Positions 1-6,100 of a DNA stretch of 6,880 bases are shown in pieces. Below the pieces are notes generated by a model that was given only the letters and a program-made list of their open reading frames with translations, had not been told where the DNA came from and searched no databases. A program made the translations under genes and the position numbers. Source of the stretch: Thermoplasmata archaeon (lineage in GTDB: Archaea > Thermoplasmatota > Thermoplasmata > Lutacidiplasmatales > UBA184). The stretch is from NCBI GenBank assembly GCA_030037695.1, contig JASHQF010000086.1, positions 1-6,880 on the forward strand. The letters run 5' to 3'. Within the stretch, counting starts at the first letter, position 1, and each line of letters opens with the position of its first letter.

Positions 1-290
1 CCCCAGTCCTGCCGGGTGAGCGGCTCCGGGAAGCCCACCCCGGCGGCTCGCATCCGCTTCACGACGGCCTCGATCTCGTCGGTCACGAACGCGATCCCCG
101 AGTTCCCCGGCTCGACCGTGCCGAACCCTTCGCACAGATGGAGGACGAACCGGTCGCCGGGGGGCGCGATCATCACCGCGTGGTCGCCGGGCCCCACCGC
201 GTGGACCGCGAACCCGACCTTCTCCTTCCACCATCGGGCGGACGCCTGGGCGTTCGTCACCACCACGGCACAGTCTGCGAGCGCGATCAT
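1..290 (-). CDS. VOC-fold (glyoxalase/bleomycin-resistance-like) protein, 5' part only
   Basis: The minus strand reads openly from an ATG at 290 to the left edge (96 codons, no stop), so the C-terminus lies outside the window. The protein begins MIALADCAVVVTNAQASARW and has the order typical of a vicinal-oxygen-chelate module: a first beta strand, a helix with the ARWWKEKVGF signature (residues about 18-27), a beta hairpin carrying the segment RFVLHLCEGFG (about 47-57), a GIAFVTDEIEAVVKRMRAAGV strand-helix (about 64-84), then a FPEPLT strand. The His and Glu of the HLCE segment are candidate metal ligands. VOC proteins include glyoxalases, dioxygenases and resistance proteins; nothing here picks the reaction, so only the fold is called. 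It is divergent from pyrB and probably transcribed separately. No in-frame start codon appears in the roughly 35 bases just upstream of the ATG. Confidence 0.82.
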   Translation of the reverse strand, partial: MIALADCAVVVTNAQASARWWKEKVGFAVHAVGPGDHAVMIAPPGDRFVLHLCEGFGTVEPGNSGIAFVTDEIEAVVKRMRAAGVGFPEPLTRQDW

Positions 291-323
291 CTTCGGCCCC
301 GCCTGCCGAGCGCGGCGGCGGCG

Positions 324-329
324 CTTAAG
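324..329 (-). promoter_or_regulatory. possible TATA-like element for the VOC gene
   Basis: In a very GC-rich stretch, CTTAAG (palindromic) is the only AT-containing hexamer upstream of the VOC start. Its centre is about 36 bases from the ATG at 290, which would leave a leader of about 10 bases. The match to an archaeal TATA box is weak and the spacing is looser than for the other promoters of this window. Confidence 0.22.
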
Positions 330-383
330 GCCGGCCGGAGGGGCAGCGAAACGGTCATGGCCGGCGCGACCCGACCGGCGGGC

Positions 384-390
384 TTTCATA
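384..390 (+). promoter_or_regulatory. TATA-like box of the pyrB-pyrI operon
   Basis: TTTCATA stands out in GC-rich surroundings and is centred 30 bases upstream of the pyrB ATG at 417. No Shine-Dalgarno lies between them (the intervening bases are C-rich). This fits an archaeal promoter giving a leaderless or nearly leaderless mRNA, and supports 417 as the start. It is inferred from position and composition only. Confidence 0.45.
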
Positions 391-416
391 CCGGGCCCCT
401 CCTTGCCGCACGGACC

Positions 417-1364
417 ATGGCGCTGCGGGGCCGCGACGTCGTCTCCATCCGGGACCTCGCGCGCGAGGAGATCGAGGCGGTCCTCGCCGAGGCCGAGAAG
501 ATGGTCCCGTTCGCTGAGGGGACGAAGGCGACGCGTCCGCTCGACGGCGCGATCGTCGCGATGGCCTTCTTCGAGCCGTCGACGCGGACGCGCCTATCGT
601 TCGAGGCGGCGGTCCACCGACTCGGTGGGAGCTGCCTCACGATCGCCGACGCGGGGGCGACATCGCTTCGCAAGGGGGAGAGCCTGTACGACACGATCCG
701 GATGCTGAGCTCGTACGCGGACGCGATCGTGATCCGGCACCCGAGCGAAGGGGCCGCAGCGCTCGCCGCGCGGGCGTCCGACCGGCCCGTGATCAACGCG
801 GGGGACGGCTCCGGGCAGCACCCGACGCAGACCCTCCTCGACCTCGCCACGATGCGCGAGGCGTTCGGGACGCTCACCGGCCTCAAGGTGGTGCTGCTCG
901 GGGACCTCAAGTACGGTCGGACGGTCCATTCGCTCGCCTACGCGCTCGGAGGGTTCGGCTCGGAGATCGTCCTCACCTCCCCGCCCGCCCTGCGGCTCCC
1001 GGACGAGTATCGGGAGGAAGTCCGACGCCACGGCGCGAAGATCGTGGAGGAGCCGGACGTGCGGCGCGCGATCAAGGACGCCGATGTCCTCTACGTCACC
1101 CGGATCCAGAAGGAACGGTTCGCCGACGAGGCGGAGTACCGCGCGGTCGCGGGGTCCTACCGCGTCGACCGGGCGCTCCTCGACGCGGGCAAGTCGCGGC
1201 TCATCGTGATGCACCCGCTCCCCCGCGCTGGGGAGATCGCCCCCGAGGTCGATAGCACGCCCCACGCGGCGTACTTCCGCCAGGCGTTCCTCGCCGTCCC
1301 CGTCCGCATGGCGCTCCTGCGGCAGATCCTCGCGAGCGGTCGCCGGGGGGGGTTCGGACGGTGA
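417..1364 (+). CDS. pyrB: aspartate carbamoyltransferase, catalytic subunit
   Basis: This cytosolic enzyme condenses carbamoyl phosphate and L-aspartate to N-carbamoylaspartate, the committed step of pyrimidine synthesis. The 315-residue length is normal for the family. Visible signatures are FEPSTRTR (residues 52-59; the STRTR carbamoyl-phosphate loop), SLRKGES (83-89) carrying the mobile-loop lysine K86, IRHP (106-109), HPTQ (135-138), the second-domain start GDLKYGRT (162-169), TRIQKER (228-234) with the aspartate-binding Arg and Gln, and HPLPR (266-270). Archaeal PyrBs start with an L-K/R-G-R-D-V-I/V-S-I-R-D pattern, so MALRGRDVVSIRDL from 417 is chosen. The in-frame ATG at 357 would add 20 residues that do not look like the family. 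The last codons run through eight consecutive Gs (1345-1352). The stop overlaps the GTG start of pyrI by 4 bases, so the two subunits are probably translationally coupled. Confidence 0.97.
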   Translation: MALRGRDVVSIRDLAREEIEAVLAEAEKMVPFAEGTKATRPLDGAIVAMAFFEPSTRTRLSFEAAVHRLGGSCLTIADAGATSLRKGESLYDTIRMLSSYADAIVIRHPSEGAAALAARASDRPVINAGDGSGQHPTQTLLDLATMREAFGTLTGLKVVLLGDLKYGRTVHSLAYALGGFGSEIVLTSPPALRLPDEYREEVRRHGAKIVEEPDVRRAIKDADVLYVTRIQKERFADEAEYRAVAGSYRVDRALLDAGKSRLIVMHPLPRAGEIAPEVDSTPHAAYFRQAFLAVPVRMALLRQILASGRRGGFGR

Positions 1365-1819
1365 GGGAGCTCAAGATCACGCCGATCCACCACGGGACGG
1401 TGATCGACCACATCGGCTCCGGCCTCGCCCTCGAGGTCCTCCGCATCCTGGGCGTCGGCACGCTCGACAAGGAGTCGACGGTGAGCGTGGCGATGCACGT
1501 CCGCTCCGGCAAGCTCGGCTGGAAGGATATCGTGAAGGTCGAGAACATCGAGCTCTCCCCGCGTACGGTCAACGCGCTCGCGCTCATCGCCCCGACCGCG
1601 ACGATCTCGATCATCCACGACTACAAGGTCCGCGAGAAGCGGGCGGTCGAACTGCCGGACCGGATCGTCGGCGTCCTCCGCTGCCCCAACGCGAACTGCA
1701 TCTCCAACCAACCGGAACCCATCGAGAGCGAGTTCGAGGTCGTCGAGCGCCGACCGGTGCTCCTCCGCTGCACCTTCTGCGAACGGACGCTGAGCGAGTT
1801 CCTCCCCCACCTCGCCTAG
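1361..1819 (+). CDS. pyrI: aspartate carbamoyltransferase, regulatory subunit
   Basis: This is the allosteric subunit that binds nucleotide effectors (CTP, ATP) and holds PyrB trimers together in the ATCase holoenzyme. At 152 residues it matches the family length. The N-terminal allosteric domain shows VIDHIGSG (residues 14-21; Asp-His of the nucleotide site), WKDIVKVEN (54-62) with K55 and K59, and DYKVREK (87-93) with K93; these match E. coli K56, K60 and K94 as I recall them. The C-terminal domain has the structural zinc site as C108-x4-C113 and C137-x2-C140, all four cysteines present. The start is GTG, overlapping the pyrB stop in a GTGA arrangement; the only purine-rich upstream element is the G-run at 1345-1352. 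Intact effector lysines and zinc ligands suggest a functional, nucleotide-regulated ATCase. Confidence 0.96.
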   Translation: MRELKITPIHHGTVIDHIGSGLALEVLRILGVGTLDKESTVSVAMHVRSGKLGWKDIVKVENIELSPRTVNALALIAPTATISIIHDYKVREKRAVELPDRIVGVLRCPNANCISNQPEPIESEFEVVERRPVLLRCTFCERTLSEFLPHLA

Positions 1820-1834
1820 GCCCCGAGGCGCGTC

Positions 1835-2452
1835 GTGGCCGCCGACCTGCTCGACGGCTTCGTCGTCGTGCTGGCCGTGGTCGGCGGCCTCGAACTGGTC
1901 GACCGGACCAGCTTTGCCCTCATCGCCCTCGCCGCGCGGGGCCATCCCGGGCCGACGTGGCTCGGAGGGGCGTCCGCGTTCGTCCTGACGACCGGGATCG
2001 CGGTGACGATCGGCGCGGCGCTCGCGGCGGCGATCGGGCCCGGCCGCATCGGTCTGTTGCGCGCGGGCGGGGGGGCGTTCCTGATCGCGTACGCCCTCTG
2101 GCTCGGGACGCACCCGGGCGAAGGGACCCCGGTCACGCGCGACCCCCGCTCGGCGCTCGTCACCGCCTTCCTGACGATCTTCCTGCTCGAGCTCGGGGAC
2201 ACGACGATGATCTTCGAGATCGTCTTCGTCGTGAACTTCGGGGCGCTCCTCGTCTTCGCGGCCGGCGCGACCGCCCTCGTCAGCGTGGCCGCCTGGGACG
2301 TCAAGATCGGGGAGCGTCTGGGCCTGCGCCTTCCCGCCGCGACCCTGAACCGGGTCGTCGTCGCGGTCCTGCTCGTCGTCGGCGCGGTGACCGTGCTCTA
2401 CGGGCTCGACCCCGGGCTCTTCGCGTTCGTCCCGCCCGTGCTCGCGCTCTGA
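1835..2452 (+). CDS. GDT1/TMEM165-family (UPF0016) membrane cation transporter, divergent motifs
   Basis: This is a 205-residue hydrophobic protein with about six transmembrane segments (roughly residues 7-29, 42-65, 74-91, 107-133, 135-153, 171-190). It has the two-fold internal layout of the GDT1/TMEM165 family, whose members move Mn2+ and Ca2+ (H+-coupled in studied cases) using two E-x-G-D-[K/R]-[T/S] motifs. Copy one reads ELVDRT (20-25) and copy two ELGDTT (119-124): both acidic pairs are kept, but Gly is Val in the first and the basic residue is Thr in the second. The GTG start lies 15 bases after the pyrI stop, with GAGG at 1825-1828 at suitable spacing, so it is probably the third gene of the pyr operon; no metabolic link to pyrimidines is obvious. 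Its last 55 bases overlap the 3' end of the convergent ATPase gene. A LysE- or CadD-like exporter is the main alternative. Confidence 0.75.
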   Translation: MAADLLDGFVVVLAVVGGLELVDRTSFALIALAARGHPGPTWLGGASAFVLTTGIAVTIGAALAAAIGPGRIGLLRAGGGAFLIAYALWLGTHPGEGTPVTRDPRSALVTAFLTIFLLELGDTTMIFEIVFVVNFGALLVFAAGATALVSVAAWDVKIGERLGLRLPAATLNRVVVAVLLVVGAVTVLYGLDPGLFAFVPPVLAL

Positions 2453-4707
2453 CCGGGTCCGGGCGGGAAGCGCCCCCCGCCCAGCTGGCTCGCCTGGGCG
2501 AACTCGGCGATCCGGCCGAGCGAGCGCCGCCAGGCCGGGCGCAGCGCGGCCGCGACCGCGGGTGCCGCCAGTTCCGTCTCGCGCGCCTCGGCCGCGTCCG
2601 CCCGATCGAGGGAGCGCTCGAGGAGGGCGAGGCGGACCAGCGCCTCGGCGCGGATCGACGGGTTGGATTTCATTTCGGGAAGGTCGGCGATCGCCTCCCA
2701 GGCGTCGCGTGCCGCCGGGCCCTCGCCCGAGAGGGCGTGCTGACGACCCTCCAGCAGCCAGAGGCGGAGGACCGCGGGGGCCGGCGGCACGAGGTGGAGG
2801 CTTTGGATGATCGCACGGGCCCGAACGAGCGCCGCCTGGGCCCCCGACCCCGTCCCCTCGTCGAGCAGCAGCTCGGCGATCCCGACCTCGTGCCCCACCT
2901 CGAGCGCGAGGAGCTTCTCCCGCTCTAGCGCGGCGACGCTCCGCCGTCGGAGGTGCAGCGCGGGGAGGGCATCTCCGCGAGCCTCGAGGAGTCGGGCCTC
3001 GTACTCTCCGGCGAGGTGATCGAGCTCCCAGCGACGGGCAGAACCGAATAGGTGGCGGGCGGCGCGCAGGAACCGTTCGGCCTTGCCCTGCTCCTCGGCC
3101 GACCCGGTGATCCGCGAGAACCCCATCGCGAGCAGCCCGAACGCCTGCAGGTACCGCTCGCGGAGGCCGTGCGCGATCTGCGCGGCCCGGAGCGCGGCGG
3201 CTCGGGAACGCTCCCCCTGGTTCCGCTCGAGGTAGAAGTCGGCGAGCAGGGTCTCGAACAGGAGCTCGACCTCCGCGAGCCCCGCATCGTGCGCCCGCTC
3301 GGCAAGCTCGAGCTGGGTCATCGTGAGCGACGGCCGGGGGCCCACGGCCCGCATCGTGAGCAGCAGCGGCTCCACCATCTCGGCGAGGGCGGCGGAGGCG
3401 AGGCCCGCGCGGAGCGCGGTCTCGATCCCTTCCCGCAGCTGAGCCTCCCCCTCCGAGGGCCGCCCTGCGCAGAACAGGGCCCGGGCGTAGAGGAGGCGGA
3501 GCTCGGGCTCCACCGCGGCCCGGTCCGCGATCGACATGGCGGCGAGGCAGGCGACCGCGTCCTCGAGCAGCTCGGCCGCGGTGTCGAAGGCGTGGAGGCC
3601 GAAGCTGATCTCCCCGGCCTCGAGGAGTCGGGCCGCCGCGCCCGCGCCGGGGTCGCCGAGGTACAGGTGCCGCGCGACCTCGATCCGGCGGGTCGGGTTC
3701 GGTTCCGGCGACAGGGCCGTGAGGGCCCCCGCGATCTCGGCGTGGATCTGGCGGCGGGTCCCGGGGGTGAGCAGATCGCCCACGATCGTCGCCACCTCCC
3801 TCGGCACGAGCTCGACCCTACCGTCGCGGACCCGGGCCAGACCGATCTGGATCGCGGGCAGGAGCGTCTCCCCGAGCTGCGTGAACCGCAGGCGGGCCAC
3901 GCGGGCGAGGACGACCTCTCCCGAATCTCCGCCAAGGAGGGCGAGGACCCCGAGGAGCCGCTGGGTAGCCCCGGGGAGGTCGTCGTACAGGGACTTCACG
4001 CGGAGGACCTCGCGCGGGTCCGGCGTCGTGGTCGTGAGGCGGATCCAGTCGACCTCGCCGTGGCCGATCAGCCGTTCCTCCCAGAGGCGGGCGTCGGGGA
4101 CGGACGTATCGAGGCTCACCGCGATCAGGAGCGGCCGGAGCGGCGCTCGCTCGGAGAGCGCGATCACGAACTCGCGGCTCTGGTCGTCGAACAGCGCCCC
4201 ATCCTCGATGAGGATCGCGATCGGGTGCGCCTCCGGTCCGCGGAACTCGGGCAGGATCTCGTTCCAGAACGCCACCGGATCCCCTTCGTTCGCGGACCGC
4301 TCGCGCACAGGGGTTCCCAGAAAGGAACGGCGACCGCGGCTCCCCCGTCGCCTACGGCTCTGTCCCGCCGGGGGGTCGGCTCCTAGCGGCAAAGCCCCGA
4401 GGGGTCCGGCCCCGATATCGATCCCGAGCGCCGGTTCGGGCGACTCCTCGGACGGCGAGGCCTCCGGGGCAGGGCGGGGGGCGCGCAGACCGTCCAGCGC
4501 CCCGTAAGGCACGTTCCGTCCCCGGTAGCTCCCCTCCAGGGAGATGACACGGGCGCCGACCGACTGCAGGCGAAGGCGGAGCTCGGCCAGGAGCTTGGAC
4601 TTGCCGCTCGCCGGTGGACCGGCGACGACGAGCGTGCGCCCCGAGTCCTGCGAGATCCCTTCGATCGCCCGGATCGCGGCCGAAGGGACCGACGGCACCT
4701 CGGGCAC
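2398..4707 (-). CDS. STAND-like P-loop ATPase with C-terminal TPR-like helical repeats
   Basis: This is a 769-residue protein. The Walker A motif is GPPASGKS (residues 30-37). A probable Walker B is IAILIED (163-169), followed by FDDQS as in AAA_16/STAND ATPases (hydrophobics, acidic pair, D about five residues on). Residues about 75-142 are a Pro/Ala/Gly/Arg-rich stretch, including SRRRRGSRGRR (117-127), that interrupts the ATPase core and looks disordered. Residues about 245-330 resemble the winged-helix segment that follows the NTPase in MalT/AfsR-type proteins. From about 340 to 735 the chain is alpha-helical, Ala/Leu/Glu-rich repeats resembling TPRs. The tail (about 737-769) is Gly/Ser/Pro-rich. 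I see no HTH, cyclase, kinase or other output domain and no membrane segment, so it is probably a cytosolic signalling or scaffold ATPase with unknown target. The GTG start lies about 26 bases after a TATA-like box. Its 3' end overlaps the transporter gene antisense by 55 bases. Confidence 0.85.
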   Translation of the reverse strand: MPEVPSVPSAAIRAIEGISQDSGRTLVVAGPPASGKSKLLAELRLRLQSVGARVISLEGSYRGRNVPYGALDGLRAPRPAPEASPSEESPEPALGIDIGAGPLGALPLGADPPAGQSRRRRGSRGRRSFLGTPVRERSANEGDPVAFWNEILPEFRGPEAHPIAILIEDGALFDDQSREFVIALSERAPLRPLLIAVSLDTSVPDARLWEERLIGHGEVDWIRLTTTTPDPREVLRVKSLYDDLPGATQRLLGVLALLGGDSGEVVLARVARLRFTQLGETLLPAIQIGLARVRDGRVELVPREVATIVGDLLTPGTRRQIHAEIAGALTALSPEPNPTRRIEVARHLYLGDPGAGAAARLLEAGEISFGLHAFDTAAELLEDAVACLAAMSIADRAAVEPELRLLYARALFCAGRPSEGEAQLREGIETALRAGLASAALAEMVEPLLLTMRAVGPRPSLTMTQLELAERAHDAGLAEVELLFETLLADFYLERNQGERSRAAALRAAQIAHGLRERYLQAFGLLAMGFSRITGSAEEQGKAERFLRAARHLFGSARRWELDHLAGEYEARLLEARGDALPALHLRRRSVAALEREKLLALEVGHEVGIAELLLDEGTGSGAQAALVRARAIIQSLHLVPPAPAVLRLWLLEGRQHALSGEGPAARDAWEAIADLPEMKSNPSIRAEALVRLALLERSLDRADAAEARETELAAPAVAAALRPAWRRSLGRIAEFAQASQLGGGRFPPGPGQSASTGGTNAKSPGSSP

Positions 4708-4730
4708 TGCCCGAGGCGAGCGGGACGGAC

Positions 4731-4737
4731 GTATAGG
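4731..4737 (-). promoter_or_regulatory. TATA-like box of the STAND-like ATPase gene
   Basis: On the minus strand the sequence is TTCCTATAC, the only AT-rich element between the two divergent genes on this side. Its TATA core is centred about 26 bases upstream of the GTG start at 4707, with no Shine-Dalgarno between, again the leaderless archaeal geometry. This also supports the GTG start rather than the in-frame GTG three codons further on. Confidence 0.5.
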
Positions 4738-4769
4738 AACTCCGCGGTCGGCGGGTCGCGGTCGAACCC

Positions 4770-4776
4770 GTTAAAG
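4770..4776 (+). promoter_or_regulatory. TATA-like box of the deoxyhypusine-synthase-like gene
   Basis: GTTAAAG is centred about 26 bases upstream of the GTG at 4799. An adjacent GGAG (4776-4779) is too far from that GTG (19 bases) to act as a normal ribosome-binding site, so a leaderless transcript is the better reading. This box and the ATPase box (4731-4737) lie about 40 bases apart in a 91-base divergent promoter region, so the two genes may share regulation. Confidence 0.45.
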
Positions 4777-4798
4777 GAGCGACATCTGTGCGGCCGCC

Positions 4799-5863
4799 GT
4801 GCCCGCGCGAACGAGGCCCGGACGGCGCTCGTTCCTCACGAAGCCCGTCCGAGCGGTCGACGTCACGCGGGTCGCGGGCCTCGGCGAGCTCCTGACCCAG
4901 TTCCAGGGGAGCTCCATCCAGGCCCGGAACCTGGGGCGCTGCCTCGAGGTTTGGGAGAATGCGCTCACCGATCGACGGCGGCCCACCATCTTCCTGGGCC
5001 TCTCCGGACCCCTCATCGCCGCGGGTCTGCGCAAGGTGCTGCGCGATCTGATCGACTGGGGCCTGGTCGACGTCGTCGTCTCGACCGGGGCCGTGCTGTA
5101 CCAGGACCTCTACCAGACGATCGGCGGCAAGCACTGGATGGGGACCCCGACCGCCGACGACGTGGCGCTCCGGGACGCGTACCTCGATCGGATCTACGAC
5201 ACCTACGTCGACGAGCTCAAGTTCGAGGAGACCGACCGAGCGATCGGGAAGATCACGGACCGGTTCCCGCCGCGCCCGGCGTCGTCCCGGGAGTACCTCG
5301 AGTTCCTCGGGCAGCGGTTCGACGCGCCCGAGTCGATCCTCGCGACCGCCGCCCGCCGGGGCGTGCCCGTGTTCTCGCCGGCGCTGATCGACAGCTCGAT
5401 CGGGATCGGGCTCACGCTGCACTACCAGGCGCACCGCAAGCAACGCGAGCGGTTCCTCCTCGATGCGGTCCGGGACAACTACGAGCTCGTCCAGATCCTC
5501 GCGGCGTCCCCGAGGACCGCGGTGATCTACATCGGCGGGGGAACCCCGAAGAACTGGATCAACGACGGGATCGTGATGGCGAACTACGCGTTCGGTCGCG
5601 AGGGCGAGGGCCACTACTACGCCCTCCAGATCACCACCGACGTCCCGCACTGGGGGGGCCTCTCGGGCAGCACGCTGGACGAGGCCCAGTCCTGGGGGAA
5701 GATCTCCCGGACCGCGACGCGGGCGATGGCCCATGTCGAGGCCTCGATCGGGCTACCTTTGCTTGCAGGAGCGCTCTGGAACCGCCGCCGGGTGTGGAAG
5801 ACACGTCCCCGTCTACAATTCCGGTGGAAGGGGGACGAGGTACGCATCTCGCGCACGACGTGA
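4799..5863 (+). CDS. dys: deoxyhypusine synthase-family protein (DHS-like)
   Basis: The family transfers the NAD-activated 4-aminobutyl group of spermidine to a lysine, in archaea and eukaryotes making deoxyhypusine on IF5A; relatives make homospermidine. The 354 residues show FLGLSGPLIAAGLRK (65-79), VVSTGAV (93-99), a DDVALRD...RIYDTY block (120-136), FSPALIDSS (192-200), the NAD-site IGGGTPKNW (245-253), and EAQSWGKI (295-302) with the catalytic lysine K301, the counterpart of human K329. W299 and E295 match human W327 and E323. Human D243, H288 and D316, which contact spermidine, align by eye with I203, N252 and L288. The block after VVSTGA also follows the DHS-like rather than the classical eukaryotic pattern, so the substrate may differ. 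An in-frame TAA at 4772 bounds the ORF upstream; GTG 4799 is the first standard start and fits the promoter spacing. The last 28 residues are basic and not recognisable. Confidence 0.9.
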   Translation: MPARTRPGRRSFLTKPVRAVDVTRVAGLGELLTQFQGSSIQARNLGRCLEVWENALTDRRRPTIFLGLSGPLIAAGLRKVLRDLIDWGLVDVVVSTGAVLYQDLYQTIGGKHWMGTPTADDVALRDAYLDRIYDTYVDELKFEETDRAIGKITDRFPPRPASSREYLEFLGQRFDAPESILATAARRGVPVFSPALIDSSIGIGLTLHYQAHRKQRERFLLDAVRDNYELVQILAASPRTAVIYIGGGTPKNWINDGIVMANYAFGREGEGHYYALQITTDVPHWGGLSGSTLDEAQSWGKISRTATRAMAHVEASIGLPLLAGALWNRRRVWKTRPRLQFRWKGDEVRISRTT

Positions 5864-6000
5864 CGGGGCCATGGGCGCCAGTCATAGCTTGGTCGATCGG
5901 ATCATGTCCAAGGCAGTGAGGGCCCGAGTCGTACGGTCCCATCAGCCTCCGTGGTAGTGTCGGACCCCGATTGCAGTTTTCTATTGTGAATACAGATACA

Positions 6001-6016
6001 CCCGCATGGATGCGGG
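6001..6016. terminator. GC hairpin, possible bidirectional terminator
   Basis: CCCGCAT-GG-ATGCGGG is a perfect 7-base inverted repeat with a 2-base centre. It lies between two converging genes, 137 bases past the DHS-like stop and 97 past the TPR gene stop. On the minus strand it is followed by the T-rich TGTATCTGTATT, as in an intrinsic terminator; on the plus strand the following bases are less T-rich. Archaea usually terminate at poly-T without a hairpin, and a 2-base loop would have to open further in RNA, so a protein-binding palindrome is an equal alternative. Confidence 0.35.
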
Positions 6017-6069
6017 CGGTATATCTTGAGTCGTTGCTCCCGTCAGTTTTCGTAGGCCTTTATATACCG
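6017..6069. repeat. 8-base inverted repeat made of two facing TATA-like motifs
   Basis: CGGTATAT at 6017-6024 and its exact reverse complement ATATACCG at 6062-6069 are separated by 37 bases. The left arm begins immediately after the GC hairpin. The arms overlap TATA-like sequences, so this may be paired promoter or regulator half-sites, or chance similarity of TATA-like strings in an AT-rich stretch. Confidence 0.4.
6059..6066 (+). promoter_or_regulatory. consensus-grade archaeal TATA box
   Basis: TTTATATA is an exact match to the canonical archaeal TATA consensus and much the best in the window. On the plus strand it would start transcription near 6088-6092, at GGAGGTGA and an in-frame GTG. 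No sizeable plus-strand gene follows; transcription would run antisense into the 3' end of the TPR gene. TBP sites are nearly symmetric and the upstream BRE is not clear, so a minus-strand promoter (TATATAAAG) reading back across the island is possible. Confidence 0.45.
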
Positions 6070-6100
6070 AAATCCTCGCGAGCGCTTGGAGGTGAACTCG

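Noticed and set aside
357..416. Upstream ATG at 357 as the pyrB start
   Set aside because: It would add 20 residues not seen in the family and would lie upstream of the TATA-like box; the 417 start gives the expected N-terminus.
1157..2113. Long minus-strand ORF opposite pyrB, pyrI and the transporter gene
   Set aside because: It is an Arg/Asp/Pro-rich antisense shadow of high-GC coding sequence, with three well-supported genes on the opposite strand.
3052..4507. Long plus-strand ORFs opposite the ATPase gene
   Set aside because: They have the biased composition of antisense frames, while the minus-strand frame has Walker motifs and regular helical repeats.
4352..5734. Minus-strand 460-codon ORF across the divergent promoter and the DHS-like gene
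   Set aside because: It is antisense to the DHS-like gene, which has clear catalytic motifs, and runs through the promoter region; its sequence is Arg/Gly/Pro-rich with no domain signature.
5631..5942. Minus-strand 103-codon ORF with GGAGG just before its ATG, antisense to the end of the DHS-like gene
   Set aside because: The GGAGG is only three bases from the ATG, the protein is Pro/Arg/Ser-rich low complexity, and most of it is antisense to a clearly coding gene.
5870..5960. tRNA-like look of the GTCATAGCTTGGTCGATCGG stretch
   Set aside because: No T-loop GTTCNANNC, no 7-base acceptor pairing and no anticodon arm could be found on either strand.
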